Of a stretch of DNA of 64,000 bases, positions 60,092-64,000 are shown piece after piece. Origin of the DNA: CAYTLW01 sp964438735 (GTDB lineage: Bacteria; Myxococcota_A; UBA9042); contig CAYTLW010000002.1 of the NCBI GenBank assembly GCA_964438735.1, forward strand, positions 96,234-160,233, read 5' to 3'. The notes beneath the pieces were generated by a model. That model made no database searches. It was not told where the DNA came from and worked only from the letters and a program-made list of their open reading frames with translations. Within the stretch, counting starts at the first letter, position 1, and every line of letters begins with the position of its first letter. The position numbers and the translations under genes were made by a program.

Positions 60092-61921
60092 ATGGCAGGC
60101 AGCAGCGCCATCACCGCCCTCGCGCCCACAGCCACGCAGTTGCTGGTCTGGGATGTCGTGGTCTGGCTCGACCGCCTGGTGGTGATCCCGCTTGCCGTCG
60201 CCCTGGTCATCTGGCTGGTCGTCGACCTGCGTGCCGCCGGCCGGGAACGGGGACGCCGCTGGTTGCTGGCCCTGCTGGCCATCGCCGCAGGTGGCGCGCT
60301 CCTCCGCCTGGGCGTCGCTGCAGATGGCCTCTTTCACGACGCCCATCGCGGGTACGCGCTGCTGGATGGCTGGTTGCAGGCCTTTGATCATCCGTTCGGC
60401 GAACGGCCGGTGGTGCGCACGCGCTACGGTCCCGGCGCGACCGCCATCTACGCCCTGCTGCTGCAGCTGCCGCCGGGTGATGAGACCGCCCTGATGGTGG
60501 CCAACGCCGTGCTGTCCAGCCTGGTGGCCCTGCCGGTGGCCCTGGTGGCCGCCTGGCTGTTGCCGTGGCGCCATACCGGCCTGCTCGCCGCGGGTCTGTA
60601 CGCCATCTGGCCAGCGGGAGTGCGCCTGGCGCCCAGCGAAGATTGCAGCAACCTGGCCCTGGTCCTGGCCTGGTCCGGCCTGTGGCTGATCGCCTCCATG
60701 CGCCGACGCCCTTCGACCGCGCGCCTCTGGGCGGCCATGCTGGCCATCTCCCTGGCCGTGCAGAGCCGCGACAGCCTGCAGCCCCTGGCCTTGATGGCCA
60801 TCGGCCTGGCCATCCTGCACCTGGGCGCCAGCCTGCCCGCTCGCACCTGGTGGAAGTTGGGCGTGGGCGCGCTGGCGTTCAACGCCGCCTTCCTGTGGCT
60901 CTTCTTCACCCTGATCGTACCCGATGTGGCCCGCGTGGACGGCTTCTCGGTGGCCAGCCAGGCTCGCTACTGGACGTTCTGGGGGTGGACGCCGGCCAAT
61001 CCCATCTTCGACCCGGCGTTGACCCCGTTGCTGGCCATCGGCCTGGGTGGGATCGCGATCCTGCCCGCCCGCTGGTTGCCCGTGACCGCGTCACCGGCGG
61101 TGCGGCGCCTGCTCTGGCTGCTGGTGGCCTGGGCCGCCCTGGGCAATGGCGTCGCCAACCTCAAGTCCATGTCGCGCACCGACGCCTTCATGTTTCATGT
61201 CGTCTACGTGCCAGCGCTGTTCGTGATCGCCGAGATCGGCCTGGCCCGACTGCTGGCCAGCAAGTGGGGGCGGGGACGCTGGCGGCTGGCCTCGGTCGCC
61301 GTGGCCACCGCGCTCTGCCTGGCGCCCCAGGGCTGGCGCACAGTGGGCGACCAGTTCATCGACCAGCAGGAGTGGCGGGTCTATCGACAGGCCGTCGATG
61401 CGGTGCCACGAGGCTGCACCCTGGTGCATCCCATGCGGGAGGACTTCGCCAGCTACTACCACGGCATCGCCCACGAACCCTGGCTGGGTCGCAGTCGAGG
61501 CCTGCGCATGCGCTCGTTGGGCTGGCTGCTCTCCGGCGGCCTGCATCGCGGCGAGGGCGCCTCGAATCGGCATCCTGTCCGCGAGCGAGTTGGCGGCTGC
61601 GTCTACTACTTGGAGACCCTGGCCTGCTACGCCAAGCCACCTCGTGAGCTGACCGACCTGGCTCTTCTGCGCAAGCGACTCGACGCAGAGGCTGGCGCCC
61701 TGCCACCGCGCGGCATCAGGACGCTGTTGGAGAACTTCGCTGAACGCGATCACCGTTCCCTGGCCGATTTCCGACAACCGATCTGCGATCGCGTGCGTGC
61801 GGCGGCCAACCTGCAGCCGCTTGGCGTACAACCGGTGCGCGGCAGTGGGCGGGGCAACTCGTTCATCGTGGCCGCGTCGCCACAGATCGGTCTGTATCGA
61901 GTGCGATTGCGCGATCGCTGA
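60092..61921 (+). CDS. Polytopic GT-C-like (PMT/GT39-type) glycosyltransferase, putative
   Basis: 609 residues with about 10-12 membrane helices. An acidic/His loop after the second helix (GLFHDAHRGYALLDGWLQAF) fits the first extracytoplasmic loop of GT-C glycosyltransferases, whose Asp acts with a lipid-linked sugar donor. The C-terminal 180 residues form a soluble domain with Cys (RGCTLVHPMREDFAS; GGCVYYLETLACY). GT-C enzymes transfer sugars from polyprenyl-phosphate donors on the periplasmic side. The Asp-Ala-His form deviates from the usual DE pair, so catalysis is uncertain. No Shine-Dalgarno precedes ATG 60092. A possible -10 (TAGGCT, 60080-60085) lies so close that the mRNA may be leaderless. 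Confidence 0.72.
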   Translation: MAGSSAITALAPTATQLLVWDVVVWLDRLVVIPLAVALVIWLVVDLRAAGRERGRRWLLALLAIAAGGALLRLGVAADGLFHDAHRGYALLDGWLQAFDHPFGERPVVRTRYGPGATAIYALLLQLPPGDETALMVANAVLSSLVALPVALVAAWLLPWRHTGLLAAGLYAIWPAGVRLAPSEDCSNLALVLAWSGLWLIASMRRRPSTARLWAAMLAISLAVQSRDSLQPLALMAIGLAILHLGASLPARTWWKLGVGALAFNAAFLWLFFTLIVPDVARVDGFSVASQARYWTFWGWTPANPIFDPALTPLLAIGLGGIAILPARWLPVTASPAVRRLLWLLVAWAALGNGVANLKSMSRTDAFMFHVVYVPALFVIAEIGLARLLASKWGRGRWRLASVAVATALCLAPQGWRTVGDQFIDQQEWRVYRQAVDAVPRGCTLVHPMREDFASYYHGIAHEPWLGRSRGLRMRSLGWLLSGGLHRGEGASNRHPVRERVGGCVYYLETLACYAKPPRELTDLALLRKRLDAEAGALPPRGIRTLLENFAERDHRSLADFRQPICDRVRAAANLQPLGVQPVRGSGRGNSFIVAASPQIGLYRVRLRDR

Positions 61922-61951
61922 TGATTGTCGTGTCGATCGGTTCGCAGGCGA

Positions 61952-62830
61952 TCACGCAGGAACGGCCCGCACCCCTTCGTCTACTGCCTTTGTGGCCTGC
62001 AGCCGCGCCCGCTGCCCGGAACGCGCCGCGAGCAGGTCGTCCAGATCCACGCCGCGATCATCGAAGTAGCGTCGCATGAGCCGCTTGGCGATCTCCTGCT
62101 TGGCCTGGATGAAGCGGGCCACGGTGGACTCGTCGTGCTTGACCTTCTTGTTGAACAGCACGTAGGGCACGTAATAGAGTTCGCCAGCGATGCAGCTTGG
62201 TTGAACGTTCAGATGGCGATCCATGATCTTGGTGCCCATCTTGAGGTCGTGCTTGTTGATCAAGGTGCGGCTGTCGTCGCGGGTGGCCTCGTAGACCGGC
62301 GTGCCGAACTCGACGCCGAAGCCGTTGTAGAAGCCCCGAATCAGGGTCAACGAGATGAGCATCTGCTCGACCATCTCGTCGGTATCGGCGTTGGAGCCAT
62401 CGGTCATGCGCACCAGGCCGTGCTCCAGGCAGTACAGCGCGCTGCGCATATGCATGGCCATCTTGCAGCCCATGCACCAGATGAAGCCGCTTTTGTACTC
62501 CTTGAAGTCGTCCACCACCGTGCGCACCAGTACGTCGTCGAAGTAGGCCTTGGTGCCGATCAACGTGTACACGAAGCGGTCCCCCAGCTTCCTGTTCAGC
62601 TCGCGCACGCGGCGCGCGGTGCGCCAGTGGTTGTAGTGTCCGTAGCCGTTCTTGTAGGTCAGCAGGTGGATGCGCTCGAACTTCTCGGCCAGCAGGATGG
62701 CGGTGGCCGTGGAGTCCAGACCGCCGCTGTACATCAGCGCGATCTCGCCGGGGCGGATCTCAGGCCAGCCATTTTGAGCCAGATTGGGTGGGTCGAGCTC
62801 GGTTGTGTACAGGATGTCGCTCTTGCTCAT
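61952..62830 (-). CDS. PP-loop ATP pyrophosphatase (QueC/ThiI-like superfamily), unknown substrate
   Basis: 292 residues. The N-type ATP pyrophosphatase loop IALMYSGGLDSTATAILLAE (residues about 30-50) shows the SGGxDS signature. A Cys pair in IWCMGCKMAMH could bind metal or carry sulfur, and TDGSNADTDEMV follows. Known relatives activate a carboxylate, uridine or base by adenylation (QueC, MnmA, ThiI, asparagine synthetase type). The size exceeds QueC, and QueC's C-terminal zinc ligand cluster is not evident, so I do not assign preQ0 synthesis. The region after residue 165 is not familiar. Convergent with the GT-C-like gene. Confidence 0.7.
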   Translation of the reverse strand: MSKSDILYTTELDPPNLAQNGWPEIRPGEIALMYSGGLDSTATAILLAEKFERIHLLTYKNGYGHYNHWRTARRVRELNRKLGDRFVYTLIGTKAYFDDVLVRTVVDDFKEYKSGFIWCMGCKMAMHMRSALYCLEHGLVRMTDGSNADTDEMVEQMLISLTLIRGFYNGFGVEFGTPVYEATRDDSRTLINKHDLKMGTKIMDRHLNVQPSCIAGELYYVPYVLFNKKVKHDESTVARFIQAKQEIAKRLMRRYFDDRGVDLDDLLAARSGQRARLQATKAVDEGVRAVPA

Positions 62831-63030
62831 GGGCCCGAACCTCCGCGTACCACGGTACCGGCTGGGCTGGATTCAGGCCAGTCCGGGTAGCGGTTTGTCC
62901 TGCTGGTGCGCCGTCTTGCGAGGGCGCCTGCGCCCATCCGTAGGGCAGCCCGAGCCCCCCGGCGAACCAAACGTGGATCAAAAAACCACGCCTTGCCGCC
63001 CAACGTCCTAGACTTTGACCCGGCGGTAGC

Positions 63031-63044
63031 TTGACCGAGGTCAA
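63031..63044. promoter_or_regulatory. Crp/Fnr-type palindromic operator upstream of the regulator gene
   Basis: TTGACCGAGGTCAA is a perfect inverted repeat (TTGACC/GGTCAA around 2 nt) of the Crp/Fnr class (TTGAYnnnnRTCAA). Its centre lies 63.5 nt upstream of the ATG at 63101, consistent with autoregulation. Confidence 0.65.
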
Positions 63045-63100
63045 ACATGTCGCCGGGTGCGTCCCAGCAAGGGCAATGAAGACGGACCGGCGGAGGCAAC

Positions 63101-63850
63101 ATGACGGGTTCCCATGTCGGCGCTGCGCAACGCGGCCACTGCGAAGAGGCGGATTGCGGATCTTGTGTGATCCGTCCGCTGACCGAGTTCGCCCACATCA
63201 ACGATGCGGGCCTGTCGATCCTGCTCGCGGCGCGCAATCGAATGGTCTTCCAGCCGGGCCAGCTCCTCTTCCGCAGCGGCGAGCTGTGCCGAGGTCTGTT
63301 CATCATCACCTCGGGCACCGTGGCCCTGCGCAAGGGCGACGGGGCCGGTCACTCGGTGCTGGTGCGCTTGCTGCACGCCGGTCAGTCCCTGGGCTATCGC
63401 AGCCTCTTTGCCGGCGAGGTGTACTCCTGCGACGCCGAGGCCGTGGACGACGTGCGCTGCTGCGTCATCGGGCGTGACGCCGTCGAGCAGATCATCGAGG
63501 CCTCGCCGGAGACGTCGCAGCGCTTCCTGGAGCGGATCGCCACCGACCTGCGGCGGGCCGAAGAGACCTACATGCAGGGCGCGTGCATGCCGGTGCGGGC
63601 TCGTCTGGCCCGGCTGCTCTACGACATGCGCGTGCACTACGGCACCGCCGACGACCAGGGCACCATCCGCATCGACCTGCCCCTGCAGCGCAAGGACATG
63701 GCGTCCATGCTGGGTACCCGCCCCGAGACCCTGGCCCGGACCATCCGAGCGCTGGCCGAAGACGGCGTGGCACGCTTCAGCGGCCGCAAGGTGGAGATCG
63801 AGGATCTGGACACCCTGCTGGACGAGTTCGATTCAGACGGCGCCTCCTGA
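63101..63850 (+). CDS. Crp/Fnr family regulator with N-terminal cysteine cluster
   Basis: 249 residues. N-terminal Cys residues lie in HCEEADCGSCV (Cys14, Cys19, Cys22), with further Cys at 63, 110, 120 and 121. A cyclic-nucleotide-type beta-barrel sensor domain follows (LLFRSGELCRGLFIITSGTV), a dimer helix (VEQIIEASPETSQRFLERIA), and a helix-turn-helix (QRKDMASMLGTRPETLARTI, the ETLAR recognition helix with conserved Glu/Arg). FNR binds a 4Fe-4S cluster with three N-terminal Cys plus one central Cys. This arrangement is compatible, so oxygen or nitric oxide sensing is a plausible inference. ATG 63101 has GGAGG upstream. Two matching operators flank the gene. Confidence 0.9.
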   Translation: MTGSHVGAAQRGHCEEADCGSCVIRPLTEFAHINDAGLSILLAARNRMVFQPGQLLFRSGELCRGLFIITSGTVALRKGDGAGHSVLVRLLHAGQSLGYRSLFAGEVYSCDAEAVDDVRCCVIGRDAVEQIIEASPETSQRFLERIATDLRRAEETYMQGACMPVRARLARLLYDMRVHYGTADDQGTIRIDLPLQRKDMASMLGTRPETLARTIRALAEDGVARFSGRKVEIEDLDTLLDEFDSDGAS

Positions 63851-63863
63851 GCGACAATCGAGG

Positions 63864-63877
63864 TTGACCGGGGTCAA
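63864..63877. promoter_or_regulatory. Second Crp/Fnr-type palindromic operator downstream of the regulator
   Basis: TTGACCGGGGTCAA is near-identical to the box at 63031; only the central bases differ. It lies 14 nt past the regulator stop codon and probably serves a plus-strand gene beyond the right edge of the window. Confidence 0.6.
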
Positions 63878-63909
63878 GCGGCATCTGAATTGGGGTGTTG
63901 TGTGGTGCT

Positions 63910-63925
63910 GTAGTCACTAGACTAC
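63910..63925. other. Perfect 6-bp inverted repeat
   Basis: GTAGTC-ACTA-GACTAC forms a perfect stem of 6 with a 4-nt loop, 39 nt (centre to centre about 47 nt) from the second Fnr-type box. It falls where the start of transcription would be if the box acted as a class II site. No T-run follows, so it is not a terminator. Its role is unknown. Confidence 0.35.
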
Positions 63926-64000
63926 GGGCGATCCGGCGCGGGTACCTCCCCTGACCGCGCGGACATGTTCGGCCCGAGCCGATGTCTCGACGGCTCGGGG

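Noticed and set aside
61900..61951. Terminator between the GT-C-like and PP-loop genes
   Set aside because: GCGATTGCGCGATCGC shows weak symmetry but no T-tract on either strand.
62969..62989. CGTGG/CCACG hairpin with A-rich loop as a terminator or operator
   Set aside because: Stem of only 5 bp and no T-run; may be chance.

Overview
The window is GC-rich, gene-dense bacterial chromosome. It most resembles a Myxococcota (former deltaproteobacterial) genome. Support for that: a TonB-like protein of the AgmX/PglI gliding type, Cys-rich modules of the CDDGNxCTxD type, Asp/Gly/Thr-rich lipoprotein linkers, a complete pilMNOPQ cluster, and a bacterial microcompartment (BMC) vertex-protein pair. 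The placement is inference; no rRNA is present. I see no phage genes, insertion sequences or CRISPR arrays, and no gene-free stretch longer than about 300 bases.

Left part (1-10371). A 5'-truncated peptidase MA/TPR protein, a short-chain fatty acid transporter and a helical-repeat protein lie on the plus strand. A tightly packed minus-strand run then reads, in transcription order: small secreted protein, AgmX/PglI-like TonB protein, TPR lipoprotein, two BMC vertex proteins, class II aldolase, 5'-nucleotidase-like lipoprotein. The vertex-vertex-aldolase core is coupled by ATGA overlaps and looks like a satellite locus of a microcompartment whose main shell genes are elsewhere.

Centre-left (10475-27207). 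selA, a degenerate ABC half-exporter, a PPC-domain protein and mnmE are followed by a five-gene molybdenum hydroxylase operon. Transcription order is Mo subunit, 2Fe-2S subunit, FAD subunit, XdhC, MobA-like nucleotidyltransferase, with four successive ATGA overlaps. Next come an HExxH lipoprotein, a DsbA-family protein, an OB-fold lipoprotein and argD.

Centre (27359-44906). The type IV pilus assembly operon pilM-N-O-P is followed by pilQ with a probable promoter of its own. This PilQ is about 2,755 residues, because roughly 2,000 residues of repeated coiled coil separate an N-terminal AMIN domain from a second AMIN-like domain and the secretin. It is the most unusual object in the window. A Cys-rich lipoprotein, tRNA-Pro(UGG), mfd (18 nt after the tRNA) and a small membrane protein follow.

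Right part (44930-64000). A 3,000-residue lipoprotein alternates five RCC1-type beta-propeller blocks with Cys-rich modules. A six-gene overlapping minus-strand operon follows (membrane TPR protein, sugar-nucleotide epimerase, ABC ATPase, ABC-2 permease, membrane protein, M20 deacylase ArgE-like), then a GT-C-like membrane protein, a PP-loop ATPase and a Crp/Fnr regulator with N-terminal cysteines. Near-identical TTGACCNNGGTCAA boxes lie before and after the regulator, suggesting autoregulation and control of a gene beyond the right edge.

Many very long open frames lie antisense to the repeat-rich genes; they are GC-driven shadows and were left out.
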